From positions 1 through 64,000 of the forward strand of contig NDFF03000391.1 in NCBI GenBank assembly GCA_002150815.3: 64,000 nt of DNA, in the 5' to 3' direction. Below, piece after piece: positions 10,791-22,149 of this stretch. The first letter of the stretch is position 1. Each line of letters begins with the position of its first letter. A program made the position numbers and the translations under genes. This DNA is from Grammothele lineata. Taxonomy: Eukaryota; Basidiomycota; Agaricomycetes; Polyporales; Polyporaceae. The notes beneath the pieces are model-generated. The model did not search any database. It was not told the origin of the DNA and was given only the letters and a program-made list of their open reading frames with translations.

Positions 10791-11634
10791 GTTCAGCACC
10801 AATGGTTAACAGCTTCAAGTGCGGAGTTGCAGTGGGTCTCGGAGCGCGGTGGGTCGACGGAGCACATGTGGAGCTAGATGGAATAGTTCGTATAGGTCTG
10901 AAAGACAAGTAATGAAGACAAACACAAAGGAAATGCGGCGTATACACGAAAGTAAAAGCCTGAGTGGACAAAAAACAAGTAGGAGCATATACGTTACCGG
11001 GAGAACATAGCAGCAAACGTTAACAGGCCGTCGGGTAACAGTGAACGTTATCTCATGATGAACTTTGCACCGAACGCGAAAGTCCACAAATTCACGTTTA
11101 CATGCTAAGAGAGGTATGAGAGAAAGGAATATATTATCACGACTATCTAACTCACCTGAATACTATACATTTCCAACCAAATCGAATGCATCCACCCGTC
11201 CTGCTCATAACTGCGACCCACACTTCTCCCCGAGCAAGACATTCCGTATACAGTTCGTTTGCCGTCGGGTTGCGCGGGCAGAGACCCATCAAGGCGTATG
11301 AAGCTGCCGAGAAAGAAGTCCGTGGGACAGACGATCGCCAGAGAAGGGGATACGGTAAGAGGAAGGGAACGGGCGCCTAAATCCCATCTCGACACGCGTC
11401 GCATGAACTCCATCAAAAACGCCTTTTCAGGCAATTCGGCCACTTCAACATATTCAGGACCACCTTAACAAGTTCTCTTGGACGAGCCTAGGCTCTGTTA
11501 GGGCTAAGGGCGGTAGTGTTTACAAAACAGAGCAGTTCTACGGTACAGCTGATATGTACGTTGCATTTATACGATTTCTCACAGACTCGGGTGTGTTCGG
11601 CGGTTCTTCCAGTTCAACAACAAATAGCAGCACC
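10791..11634. other. Intergenic region
   Basis: Upstream flank of P450 copy 2 and 3' flank of the first 2OG oxygenase-like gene. Short open frames show no recognisable protein. Confidence 0.5.
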
Positions 11635-13158
11635 TCACGCGGCATCTCCAACCTGACGCCGCCCCGGCGGTCCAACCTCCACCAACATGCACACGCGCTG
11701 GTACAAGTACCCCATCATCGGCTCGTTCCCGTACGCCGCGAAACGGATCTTCACCCTGTTCACAGCGGACAGCGGCGTCACCCACTGCACGCTCTGTCGC
11801 GGCACCTCCACGCCTTGGGTGCTCACCAGTCCGCTCTCGGGATGGGCATCAGGGTTGACGAGCACCCCGCCGAAGTGAGTGCAGAGCTTCTCCCAGAGGG
11901 GGAGGTCCTCGTCGTAGTCGTGCGTGTCGAGGCGGACGACGCGCGGGCACGCGACAAGCGGAGGCGCAGCGCTTGCGGACTCGTCGGAGGCATCGGAGGC
12001 GGAGTGGTCCTCGAAGACGGTGTAGAGCGCGGGGGAGAGGCAGAACTCGATGCACGCGCGGAAGAGGGCCGAGTCTGCGCCTTTGAGTCGCCCCGCCAGG
12101 ATGTCGAGGCTCGGGTCGTCGTGCGCGTCCACGCGGGTAGGGAGCGGGTAGAGGTGACGCAGGCCGAAACCCAGCGTGCCGCCGTTGGGGAGGAAGGTAG
12201 GATCCTCGAGTAGAGCGGAGAGGATGGTCTTCACTTCTGGCTTGTTCGCACTGCGAGGCTGGATGATGTCGACGTTCAAGAGGGGCTTTGCGTCTTCGGG
12301 TGACTCGGTGAAGTACAGGTTGTAGGTCACCGTGACACGGTGGCCCGAGGTCACTTGGGTGATCTCGTGTTCGACGTCGCTGAAGAAGGCGACGTAGGCG
12401 ACACGAGGAGACACTTGATGAATAGGCGATACGAACGACGTCGCGTCGAACGTCCATTCGCGATCGCCGTGACGGAGAACGAGCGCGCCACCTTCATGAG
12501 TGATGGGGAAGACGAGCACGAGGGAGCCGAACATGGACGCTCCTCGAGGGGTGTCCTGGTGTGATTTGAAGAAAGAGCCTTTCCCTATACAAACAAACGT
12601 CATCCACGGGCTTCATATTGAAGAATGGAATAAGCTCACCATAGACGTTCAACTTGTAGAGCTCAGCATGGATCGGCCGACGCTCGGCCTGTCCTGAAAA
12701 GAGCCCGGTACGAACGGCCTCGAGCAGACCGCTACCCTCTACATCCAGATTGAGCGAGAATTGGGTCTTGTCTAGCTTCCCCGCGTTCCGGTAAGAGACG
12801 TCCAGCACATCGGCTTGGTCGACACCGAACGTAGCCGGGTCGCAGGCCTTCTCCAGGACGTCGAGTGCGGACGGGGTGGCCTTAGACAGATCTATGCGCC
12901 TGATGTGCCAGAAAGTCAGAGAGCATGGGGCGTACTAGTGATTTAGAGGGCTCACGATGCGCGTTGACTCTTGCCGTAGAAGAGGACATAGCTCTCCGCG
13001 GGGAGCTCGACAGTGCCGCAGCAGTACGGAAGGGTCTCGCTGAGCATCATCCTCAATTGGTCGACCTGTGGGTGCTCCGATAGCGCGAGCCCTGGGTTGG
13101 CGGGCTGTTGCTGAGTGTAGTCGTCGAGTTCTTCCGAGTCCGAGCTTGGGTTGTACAT
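11635..13158 (-). CDS. 2OG-Fe(II) oxygenase-like protein (copy 1)
   Basis: Protein with a prolyl-4-hydroxylase-like double-stranded beta-helix signature. The Fe ligands H-x-D are in S-H-Q-D-T-P, the distal His is in D-V-E-H-E-I, and the 2OG-binding Arg is in G-H-R-V-T-V-T-Y-N. A catalytic role is inferred and the substrate is unknown. Exons are 12956-13158, 12640-12899 and 11635-12584, with introns 12900-12955 and 12585-12639 (both good GTGAGC donors), giving 470 aa from the ATG at 13158. The intron positions match those in copy 2 (20326-22149). The frame continues about 25 codons upstream of 13158 without another ATG and a short 5' exon may be missing. The C-terminal third ends with C-M-L-V-E-V-G-P-P-G, also present in copy 2. 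Confidence 0.85.
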
Positions 13159-14443
13159 GGCAATAGGAGGGTAAACGGCATCGCCTAGAGTCCACTGTCT
13201 CCGCACGAGCTTTTGACCGTCGAACCGAGTACAAGGTATTCGCTATTCCTGGACGCGTACTCACCAACATGTCTCCACCTTCGACTCACGTAGAGTCAGG
13301 AAAGACGGATTGGGAGGGAGCGCCGTGCACAAATGCAGAAACCCGAGGAGGATGTGGTTGGCGGTCTGATGGTGATCAGAGAGGGGAGCCGAGCGGGTGC
13401 GTCTGGCAAGGTTCCATTTGATCGCCGTCGATAGTACGGGGGGCTCAAAAGGCCGTGAGCTCCGATGCGCATACCTGTAGTGGCAATAAGATCTCTGTGT
13501 TAGCTGTGCTGGCACACAACGCGACATTGCTAACTTACGACTATGAGCTCTCACCTGATACGCGAATGTGATCGACAATCTTCCAGTTACACAGTGGCAG
13601 CGCCGGGCAGGCGGTGGAGGTGATATTTGCGTGTGTGGGTCCACCCTAATATACCGGGTTGTGACTGGGAGAAATCTGTTCTGGGTGTCGCGTATCGGAT
13701 GCGCTATCGTGACCCGGCTAGCGGGAACCAGTAGTGCTGTTCCCACAGCGAGTCATGCTACGCGCAATTAGCACGGATGCTGTGGTGGAGAAAGGGGAAC
13801 GTACGTTACTCTGCTTTCTAGAGGGCAGACACAACCCTCAATCCGCGGTTCGCGCTACTGGCACCCGAGGCGCGTAGGTCTGGGGAGTCATGAGCATTTC
13901 GCTCGTCCTGGAGAGCAATTAGACTATCTAACCAGCAGGAGTATATTCGGAAAAGAACGGTCCTCGTCTGTAGCTCGCCCACACGCGATGGAGTCTAAGC
14001 AAGTGGCGGGAAGAAGATGGACGACGAGCGCCGACGTGGCCCCCGGGCGATGCCGGCGAGCGCCGGGAGGCGGACGTCACGGTCGCGTTTTGTCACCTCT
14101 CTGATGGATGTGACCCGCTCGTGACAGTCGCGCCTGCCACCGCGGGCGGCATGCGTGCGTCGTCCTTGTGTGCTCTCAGCCTCATCGTCATCATTCGTAA
14201 CGTAGGAAGTTGTTGACTCCGCGCCACAGTCGCTCTCACTTGAAAGCGTCGGTGCGTAGAACGATTCTCAACTGACGGAAACCACTGTATGCACTTGGCT
14301 GATGCGGTCTCGGCTTGTTTACTAGCATCTCCGACTCACCACGTCAATGATCGACGTACGTCAGTAAAGCTAGAGTGGGCAACGTTAAGCCTCCAGACGA
14401 CAGTGAGGCTTATATCAAGTCCTCGTGACCTCATATTGACATA
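13159..14443. other. Divergent intergenic region
   Basis: Lies between the minus-strand 2OG gene and the plus-strand F-box gene. It may contain the 5' exon or UTR of the former. The minus strand has a TATA-like ggtatatt near 13650. A ttatat motif at about 14410 lies just before the F-box start. Confidence 0.4.
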
Positions 14444-15984
14444 ATGTGTGAGGCAGTTGTGGATTGTATCACCCGCTCTGGCAGGCGACTTCCTGTCGAG
14501 CTCTTAATGATTATCAGCCGACTCGTGAAACTGCGGGACCTTCCCTCTCTCGCTCTGACCAGCAAGACTGTTAACGACATTGTTACACCCTTGCTTTACT
14601 CTAATATCGACATACGCACCTCTACACGCGCTAAAGCTGTCTTCAATACCCTGCTCACGTCGACGTTCGCCAATCGCTTCCTTCCAGTCCTCGTGCGCCG
14701 CCTTAGGATCCACAACCTCAGTCCTCATGACCTCGGCTTGCTTTCACAGCAGCTTGCGTTGGCGGTGCAGGCTATGGCCGTGCTTGAGGAGATTACTTGC
14801 GACATGGTGTTCGAAGGCTCAGACAAACTCCTCGCTGCCCTTCTTTGTCGCCCTCATCAACGCTTACACACGATCGACATAGCCCTCGCTCTACCCGGTG
14901 TTGGTCACACTACTAACTACGATTGGTCCAACGAGTACACGAACGAGGTCATCTTACCCGGTCTCCGCCACTTCTCGATATTCCACCCTGAGTATGACTC
15001 TCACGAGCCTGACCGCGTCGTCGTCGCCCGGATCCTTCACAAATGCGCACCCCGGCTCCAAACGATCGTCTTCCGTGAAACGCGCTACGCCAACTTGATG
15101 CTCGGCGTCGCGTCAGCGTTTTCATGGCCTATGTTGTACCGAATGGGATTCCCCTTCGACGCGTTCGCCCATTTGCGCTTCTCTAGCTTCTCTGGCGTGC
15201 GTGCGCTTGTTATCGACTCGAACTTCACCATCTACCAAGACGAGGATCCACAGCCGTTAGCTGAGGACGCGTTCCCAGAATTAGAGGAGCTCGAATGCCC
15301 CTTCGACAAGCTCGGTGTCTTCCTTCACCCCGGTGCGGTTCGACCGCGTCCCGTGCGCGTCGTGCGTTTCGATCGCGCGTCGTGGGCGCGCAATGGAGGC
15401 GGCTTCCAGGAGGTGGCCCCGGACCTGCAAGATCTGTTGCCCGCGTTCCGCTTGTTGAAGTTCTCGCGCGTACCCGTGCGGGAGCTCGCGTTCTGTGTCT
15501 ATCGGATGAAGCTCGAGAGCCTGAAGAAGGCGGCACAGGAATGGGGCTCGCTGGAGAGCTTGCTCGTCGTCCCCGTTGCAGATCCCTCCAAGGTGCGCTC
15601 CTTCTTTTCCTGCAGTATATTCGCTGATATATCTGGACGATGATACAGGACGTGCTATTCGGGCTCGGCGCGGATGTGCTCTCCCAAATGCCGCGTCTTC
15701 ACACCCTGCTGATCTCCGACGCGGTGCTCAAGTTCAACGACGTGCACGACCACTTCTGGTTTGCGCGTGACGTCGCACTCCAGCGCGCACTGCTAGCAGA
15801 GTACGAGCTGCGCGCAGCGACCCTGCGGAAGGTCGCCTTCACGACGGAGTTCGAGTGGGAGAAGCACGGTGACGGGTACTGGTTCATGACGGAGCTGGTG
15901 GACGCGGAAGTCGGCGATGAGCCGGAAGAGAGCGACGACGATGACAGTAGTAGCGATGATGGAATGGAAGAAGACAATTGGTGA
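14444..15984 (+). CDS. F-box-like protein with LRR-type C-terminal region
   Basis: Two exons (14444-15592 and 15649-15984) with a 56-nt phase-0 intron at 15593-15648 give 494 aa from an ATG. The N-terminus (about residues 14-50) resembles a fungal F-box, with L-P-V-E-L-L-M-I-I and A-L-T-S-K-T-V. F-box proteins usually bind Skp1 and act as SCF ubiquitin-ligase receptors (family knowledge). The remainder is leucine-rich without clear repeats. The C-terminus has A-F-T-T-E-F-E-W-E-K and an acidic Asp/Ser tail (E-S-D-D-D-D). It is the complete relative of the truncated gene at 429-1817 and lies head-to-tail with the F-box/WD40 gene downstream. Confidence 0.85.
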
Positions 15985-16353
15985 CGCTCTTGAATAGTAC
16001 TGCGACTTACCCTATTGGTATTGACCATAAGAAGACAACTCTCCCAATCCCTCACGGTGCGACTTTTCGTCTGCTAGTCGGGAGCCGGAACCTCCAGATT
16101 GAGAGACGGCAAGAGCGCGCTCGCCGTATCAATCTCCTGTGCTCGAGCATGTTCATCACGTCTATTCACAGCGCAAGACGCCCATGCTGTTGAAAATGTG
16201 TCCGTGCACGTGGTAGGGCACCTATGTCTCACGGGAATTGGACCCCAAGCTGATCGCGTTCGTCATACGTAGATCTCACGCAGCGCACACTGTGGATACG
16301 TCTTGACCTGCCTCACTCACTCATAGCACACCATCTCCTGACGCGTTGTCACC
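15985..16353. other. Intergenic region between two F-box genes
   Basis: Short spacer on the plus strand. It presumably holds the terminator of the first gene and the promoter of the second. No specific motif stands out. Confidence 0.4.
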
Positions 16354-18914
16354 ATGCGCCCCCGTATGCCCATCGAGATTGTGGAGAACATCATCGACGA
16401 GCTCAGCCCTGAGCAAGAACGAGAGACCCACCTATTGCTCTACGGTCACTGGAGCGTCACCGGCTCTCCGAGTATATGGGCACTTCGAAGTTGCTCCCTT
16501 GTATGCCAGGCATGGGTCCCTCGAAGCCGACTAAACCTCATCAATACAGTATATGTCGATGGCGAAAGAGGACTCCGAAACCTCATCGCATTCTTCCGCA
16601 AATTCCCAGGACTATCATCGTCTGTGAAGGCCCTTTATCTTGTACCGGGTGTCACCATCCTCTCTCTCGACGCGATCCTCGTGAAGCTCCTTCATCTCGT
16701 TCCAAATTTGCGACTCCTGGGTGTGACAACGATAGAACAATCATCGCGAACAGTCAGGATGCCGCCGATCAAGGCCATTGCTCGGTTGACTTTGACACGA
16801 GCAAGCATCGACGATTTATGTCTCCAAAGTGTCACAATCTGCGGAGTCGCCGAACTTGCACGGATCGTTCTCTCTCTCCCCAACCTTCGGCATTTATCAA
16901 TGTCCGACATTTATATCGATCCCGAAATTGAGAAGATTGAGCGGATTGCTTTACTTGAGAATAGAATTAACCGGTCCATTCGTCTCTCGTCGTTGCGAGT
17001 CAGTATCCTTGGCACTCAACAGTCATTCTCCCTATCCTTGATGTTCATCATAGAAAATTCTGTAGGTTGGAGGGTTTGTTCCAGCAGAAGCACTCGGTCT
17101 CCTACTGCAAGAATCAGTGAATTCACACCTACGAGAGCTCACCATAAATCTCTCTTATTATCAAGATGATAGCAGTCCGTGGGATCGTGAGTATGACTCC
17201 TTACGAGGTGGGTTGCAAACGCTAAATGCTTCCTCAATTTTATAAGTCTACGACACACTTGTGTCATGTGAATACATCGCCCTCATTTCTATAACATTCT
17301 GCATTGATCTTGGGGCTCTCCCCTTCCATTGTAATCTCTCTCAGGTCATTACCACGACTGTTCTCACAATCCTCGCACGGCGAAACGTGAATTTTCTGTC
17401 CTTGAAAGAAGCACGGCTGGTGTTCAACCACGTGGGGCCGCTTTCTCCGAGAGGTATCTTTTCCTCTCCCGACGTCATGGATAGCTTTGGAACTCTCCAA
17501 GATATTATTCACGCCCGCCCCGATAACACCCACTGTCAATTGATCGTTATTATACCAGACTTGAAGGCCAATCACATACAACGATGCACTCAAATGTTCA
17601 TCGATCTGCTCCCCAGTCTCCATGAGCATGGGACCATGTCAATACAATGCCCCTCAGGTATGAGTACTGCTTTATATACAATTGCGTTTCCCTCATGCTC
17701 ATACCACAATAGCCATGACACCTTCAGACATGGGTCATCCACTATCTGTTTCCACTATTACATCTTCGACAACTCCACCAACCAAAGTCGCCACTAGTTC
17801 CTGCACATTCCTTACCTTGGCTGGCGCTAGCCAGTGGGAACAATCATGGAAAGAAGAGCACTCCGTATTCTTATGGAATGCGAAAGACGAGACCATAATT
17901 CACGAATTGTCCTATCATGGAGTCGTCCGTAAACTATATCCGTTCCTTCAGTACCCCTTAAGGTCTCCGAAACTCGCGTTCTCTCCCGATAGTAGACGTT
18001 TGGCATGCATAGGGCTGTCTCAAATCAACGTCTGGGATTGCATCACTGGCGAACACCTTTGGAGATCCGAAGATGCGGCGGAATTACTTACTCCAGCGGA
18101 CTTCGAATCAAGCGACTTGATGTGGCTCCCCAACAGTTCGTCACTCCTATTCTGCACCGGCGGTGGCACTATGTCGATTTGGGACACGACCACTCGATCT
18201 CCTCCCCGAGTCATCAACACCTTTGCGGACAAGACTTGTAGCGTCCTGTTCTCTTCAGACGGCAAATGGTTAATGTGTCGCAGTCTGACGCATGGATCTA
18301 TGATTTTTGATTCAAGAACATGTGCGCTGCATGAATGGCTGTCTCCAAATGTTCTGAAGTCAGTCCATGGTCTACCACAATTCGAGATTTTTGTGGCTGC
18401 CACCTTCAGCGAGGATAGCCGTGATATCACCATAGTCAACGAGTATGGGGATCGTTTGCAATGGAATATAGCGACTTCCAGCCTCATCTACGCAGCTCGG
18501 AACCCTATCAGCTCGGGAGAACGCGTCACCAGTGTACTCCTCTCCCGGTATGGAAACCAAATGGCATGGTGCCAAGAAGTCGGAGACTCTGGCAGTTTCA
18601 AGGCGTACGTGATGGACACCAGGACTGGAGACTATGTAATCGCACATCCGGATTACAGCTTGAGAACTGAGAACCACCTCGCTGCATTCTCCCCCCAGGA
18701 CGATTACGTCGCACTTAAGTATACTAGGAACTCGCTGTGCCTGTGCAGGGCAAGCGACGGGAAGTGCGTCGGTAGAATCTCCCTCTCGGACGACACATGG
18801 AACATCTGCAAATTTACGGAGGACGGAGAGTATCTTGTATGTGGATCCGAGACGGGGTCGGTGCGCATAACGAATATTGGCGATATCCTCGCTAAGGGAC
18901 ACGTGTTCCTTTGA
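16354..18914 (+). CDS. F-box protein with C-terminal WD40 repeats (paralogue A)
   Basis: Four exons, 16354-16998, 17066-17186, 17247-17657 and 17713-18914, give 792 aa with matched phases. Residues 4-60 form an F-box (P-I-E-I-V-E-N-I-I-D-E-L, then C-S-L-V-C-Q-A-W). A leucine-rich middle region of about 330 residues follows, then a WD40 domain (F-S-P-D-S-R-R-L, N-V-W-D, S-I-W-D). The likely role is an SCF ubiquitin-ligase receptor whose WD40 propeller binds the target (inferred from architecture). Intron 2 (17187-17246) must be removed because it carries an in-frame TAA at 17243. The junction gives an L-Y-D stretch that matches paralogue B at 28960-29016. Several WD40 repeats are degenerate. 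Confidence 0.83.
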
Positions 18915-20325
18915 ATGTAATCCGTGAGTTTCTACAACTTTTGACGTACGTGCACGCTGACATAGCTGTTTTCCTTTGCTATAGAGCCCGCTGGTGGTAA
19001 TGCACGCAGTCAATGCGTCCGCCACTACACCAAACCAGACCAGACCAGACGGCATACGCTGGAGTGGACGCGCAGAACAGGGGTTAATACAAGTGTACTT
19101 ATAGCGATTGCACTGAACTACGTCAGATTGTATACAACAAGTTCGACCATTGCACGGTCCTGCACGTTCAACGTCAAGTCGCAGCAGCTGGGGGACAGGT
19201 TGATCCGACTCACCTCGGTGGCATCTCTCGGCACTCGATGCTACCATTGAACGTTCTGACCGTGTCGGTCGGACACGTACATCAACGGGAATCGCTGGTG
19301 CCTGTCGCAGATATAATGACACTAGGGACGGCGTAGGTGGGTTCGTTGGAAATGTACAGTGGTATACCTCTATCAATGCGGCTGCGAGGAATTGGTATGA
19401 GGCTGCGATTGAAAAAAGGAGGAAATTCACCTAGGGAGACGAGCAAAATCGCCCGAAAAGGCGCGATCTCACTGCTAGGGGTCATCGAGGAGCAGACTTC
19501 GCGTCCAGGAGTACGCTTGGTAAGGGTCTTATACCTCACTGTATGCTTGGAGGCAGCACAAGCCAGGGCATCGAGGGTGGTGACAAAGCTTCTCTTGCTC
19601 GACTCGAGGCGACCAGATTCACGCATGCGGCTGTCAACGTCAGGCCGTGACGGCACGCCGTTGGACCAGAGTTTGGCACAGACGCATACCGGATCTATGG
19701 GGAGATTACGACAAATGAAAGTGTAGAAGGAATAGAACACTCGAAGAGCTCCCTACGAAGAGTTTCCGTCGTGTCAGGCTGGCGTTCGAGGAGGGTATGT
19801 AACTGTCGGGACGTACCTGCTGCTGCAAGCCCACGCTACCAATGCATCATAACCTCACCATGACCCAACGCCTCGCATTCGCGCTCGTTCATAGATCTGC
19901 CTTTCTATCCCACAGCCGAGACATTTACTGGCACGAGAGTTGCCAATGCCAGCCGACCGTGACTGGGAGCCACAGCGCCATCCAATTCAGCAGGCGACAC
20001 GATGTCAGAGAGTCTTCCAGAAACCTCTCCCAGAGAATATGCTTGAAGGTGGTGGAGGACTGGAATGGATTGAAGCACAGCGTAAGGCGCGAGGGTTGTG
20101 TGCAGAGACATCGACGAGCAACCGGCGGCGTCTTGGACGCGCATCACGTCATCAATGGTGCATCACGTGCCACGCGTCATGACGCAATTAGGTTTCTGTA
20201 GGCCTTAACGTTCGACGCTCGACGTTAACCGACGCTCATGGCACAAGTACCTAAATAGGGTCTATCTCATTTCAATTCACGAACAACAGTCATCATATTG
20301 CGGAGGCTTTCAAACCATACATCGC
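18915..20325. other. Intergenic region
   Basis: Converging 3' ends of the F-box/WD40 gene and the second 2OG gene. It includes a short run of a ccaga-type repeat near 19024-19040. No gene is recognised. Confidence 0.45.
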
Positions 20326-22149
20326 TTACTTCGGAGACCCTTCGCGCTTCAGACCAGAAGCACCCTGAGCACCGCCTGACGCTGGAACTCTCTTCCCAGG
20401 AGGGCCCACCTCCACCAGCATACAGACCTCCATGTACGCGTGGGCCAACGTCGCCTCGTTCCCCATCGCGACATACTGCATCGTCAGCGCGTTCCACTTC
20501 GCCGACTCCGTCACCCAGTACACCTCCAGCCCGGGGTACTCCCCATATTCGTCGAAGTCCTCCTCGCTCTCGTCATCCTCGTCGCACGCTGGCTTCTCGC
20601 CAAAAGACTTGCTCAAAAGCCGCACCCCTTTGTACTGGTCCAGGGCGATGTACTCGTGCGTCGTGTCCTGCCCCAAGTCGTCCGGGTCCGGAACCCGCGA
20701 TACCAGCACGCTCGTGTCGTCCCCAGTGATGACGAGCCGGAAGTACGGCGCGAGCCCAAGCGCGCCGCACGCGCGGAAGAGCGCGTCATCCCCGCCCTTG
20801 AGCCACTTTCGCAGACGTTTGAGCGGGCTCGCGTCCGTCCCGCCGCGCGTCTCAAATGGGTACTTGTGTCGCAGACCGAAGCCGAGTGTGCCTCCGTTAG
20901 GCATGAAGGACCTGGACGCGTCGTCGAGCAGCGCCGCGAGCGCGTCGTGCACCGTGCTGTGATTCGCGTGAGGCGGAGCGCGTACTTCGAGGCCGGGGGG
21001 CGGGGCGGGGGTGTCCTCGGGGTGCGCGCCGTAGTAGAGGTTGTACGTGAGAGTGACGCGGTGGCCGGCGCGCACGGGGAGGACTTCATGCTCGACGTCG
21101 CTGAAGAACGCGGCGTACGCGATCGCGTCTGATCGCCCGGAGAGGAGCTCGTTCGCGTTGAACGTCCACTCATTGCCGCAGTGGCGGAGGACGAGTGCGC
21201 CGCCCTCGTGCGGGGCCGGAAGTACGACGACGAGAGATCCGAACATGTCCGTCGCGCGGGGTGTGTCCTGGTGAGACTTGAAAAATGCGCCCTCGCCTAT
21301 GGGGCGAACGGATGAGCACGATCGTAGCGTGGGGAAGGGGGAGAGATTCGAACCGTATACGTTCAGCTTGTATAACTCCGCGCGGATGCTCTTGAGCTCG
21401 CGTTTTCCCGAGAGTAGGCCCGTGTGGACCACGCGTGTTAGGCCGACGCGGTCGACGTCGAATCGAGTGAGGAACGCGCTGGTGTCCATCTTACCGGCCT
21501 TGCGGTATGTCTCGTCCACCACGGTCTCATTGCCTCTCCCAAACTCTGCAGGCTGACACGCTTCCGCCAACGCCGCGATAGACGCAGGAGTTTCATGGGC
21601 TAGGGCGAAGTTAACGTATCTGCTAGTCGCAGAGCGCGATGAGTATAATGAAGAGTGAAGCATCGTGGACACAAACCGCGCGTTGTCTTGACCATAGTAC
21701 AGCTCGAGACATTCGGGTGGGAGCGTAAGCGTGCCGCTACAGAAAGGAGGACTGTCGGAGAGCGTCTGTCGAAGGCGCGCGAGCAGGGGCGTATCTGGGG
21801 CGAAAGGCATGTCGAAATCGCTGAGGATGTCATTGTCGCGTCCAACCCTCAAGTTTATGTACTTCCTCCAAGCGCGATCATCGGACTGTACTCGAAGGCG
21901 CTGGCACAAAATGGACAGAACTGACTCGCAGTGTGAACCTCTACCCACAACAGAAAAAATGCTCGTTGTGTGAAGAGAGATCGACGGGTGCGCCGATGTC
22001 ATATGACGATCTAGAAAGACATGACTTTCACGGTTAGACGTTGCCGCACTGCAGTCCACAGCTGATTGACTCACCTCGATCCTACTCTTGGACATCATCG
22101 TGATCATGCGGAATGAAGTGAGGACCCACAAATCTACACGCGGCTTCAT
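20326..22149 (-). CDS. 2OG-Fe(II) oxygenase-like protein (copy 2)
   Basis: Paralogue of the gene at 11635-13158 with the same Fe and 2OG motifs: S-H-Q-D-T-P, D-V-E-H-E-V and G-H-R-V-T-L-T-Y-N. One continuous frame of 607 codons hides two introns that are multiples of three. The first, 21623-21676 (54 nt, GTTTGT...TAG), restores similarity to copy 1. The second, 21297-21353 (57 nt, GTTCGA...TAG), lies exactly at the copy-1 intron in the codon of a conserved Gly. Removing both gives about 570 aa. A further donor-like GTGAGT near 22080 suggests that the first 70-90 residues of the continuous frame are partly intron, so the N-terminus is uncertain. The substrate is unknown. Confidence 0.8.
   Translation of the reverse strand: MKPRVDLWVLTSFRMITMMSKSRIEVSQSAVDCSAATSNRESHVFLDRHMTSAHPSISLHTTSIFSVVGRGSHCESVLSILCQRLRVQSDDRAWRKYINLRVGRDNDILSDFDMPFAPDTPLLARLRQTLSDSPPFCSGTLTLPPECLELYYGQDNARFVSTMLHSSLYSSRSATSRYVNFALAHETPASIAALAEACQPAEFGRGNETVVDETYRKAGKMDTSAFLTRFDVDRVGLTRVVHTGLLSGKRELKSIRAELYKLNVYGSNLSPFPTLRSCSSVRPIGEGAFFKSHQDTPRATDMFGSLVVVLPAPHEGGALVLRHCGNEWTFNANELLSGRSDAIAYAAFFSDVEHEVLPVRAGHRVTLTYNLYYGAHPEDTPAPPPGLEVRAPPHANHSTVHDALAALLDDASRSFMPNGGTLGFGLRHKYPFETRGGTDASPLKRLRKWLKGGDDALFRACGALGLAPYFRLVITGDDTSVLVSRVPDPDDLGQDTTHEYIALDQYKGVRLLSKSFGEKPACDEDDESEEDFDEYGEYPGLEVYWVTESAKWNALTMQYVAMGNEATLAHAYMEVCMLVEVGPPGKRVPASGGAQGASGLKREGSPK

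Noticed and set aside
17243..17245. In-frame stop as evidence that F-box/WD40 paralogue A is a pseudogene
   Set aside because: The codon falls inside a 60-nt intron with GTGAGT and AAG borders, and removal restores frame and alignment with paralogue B.
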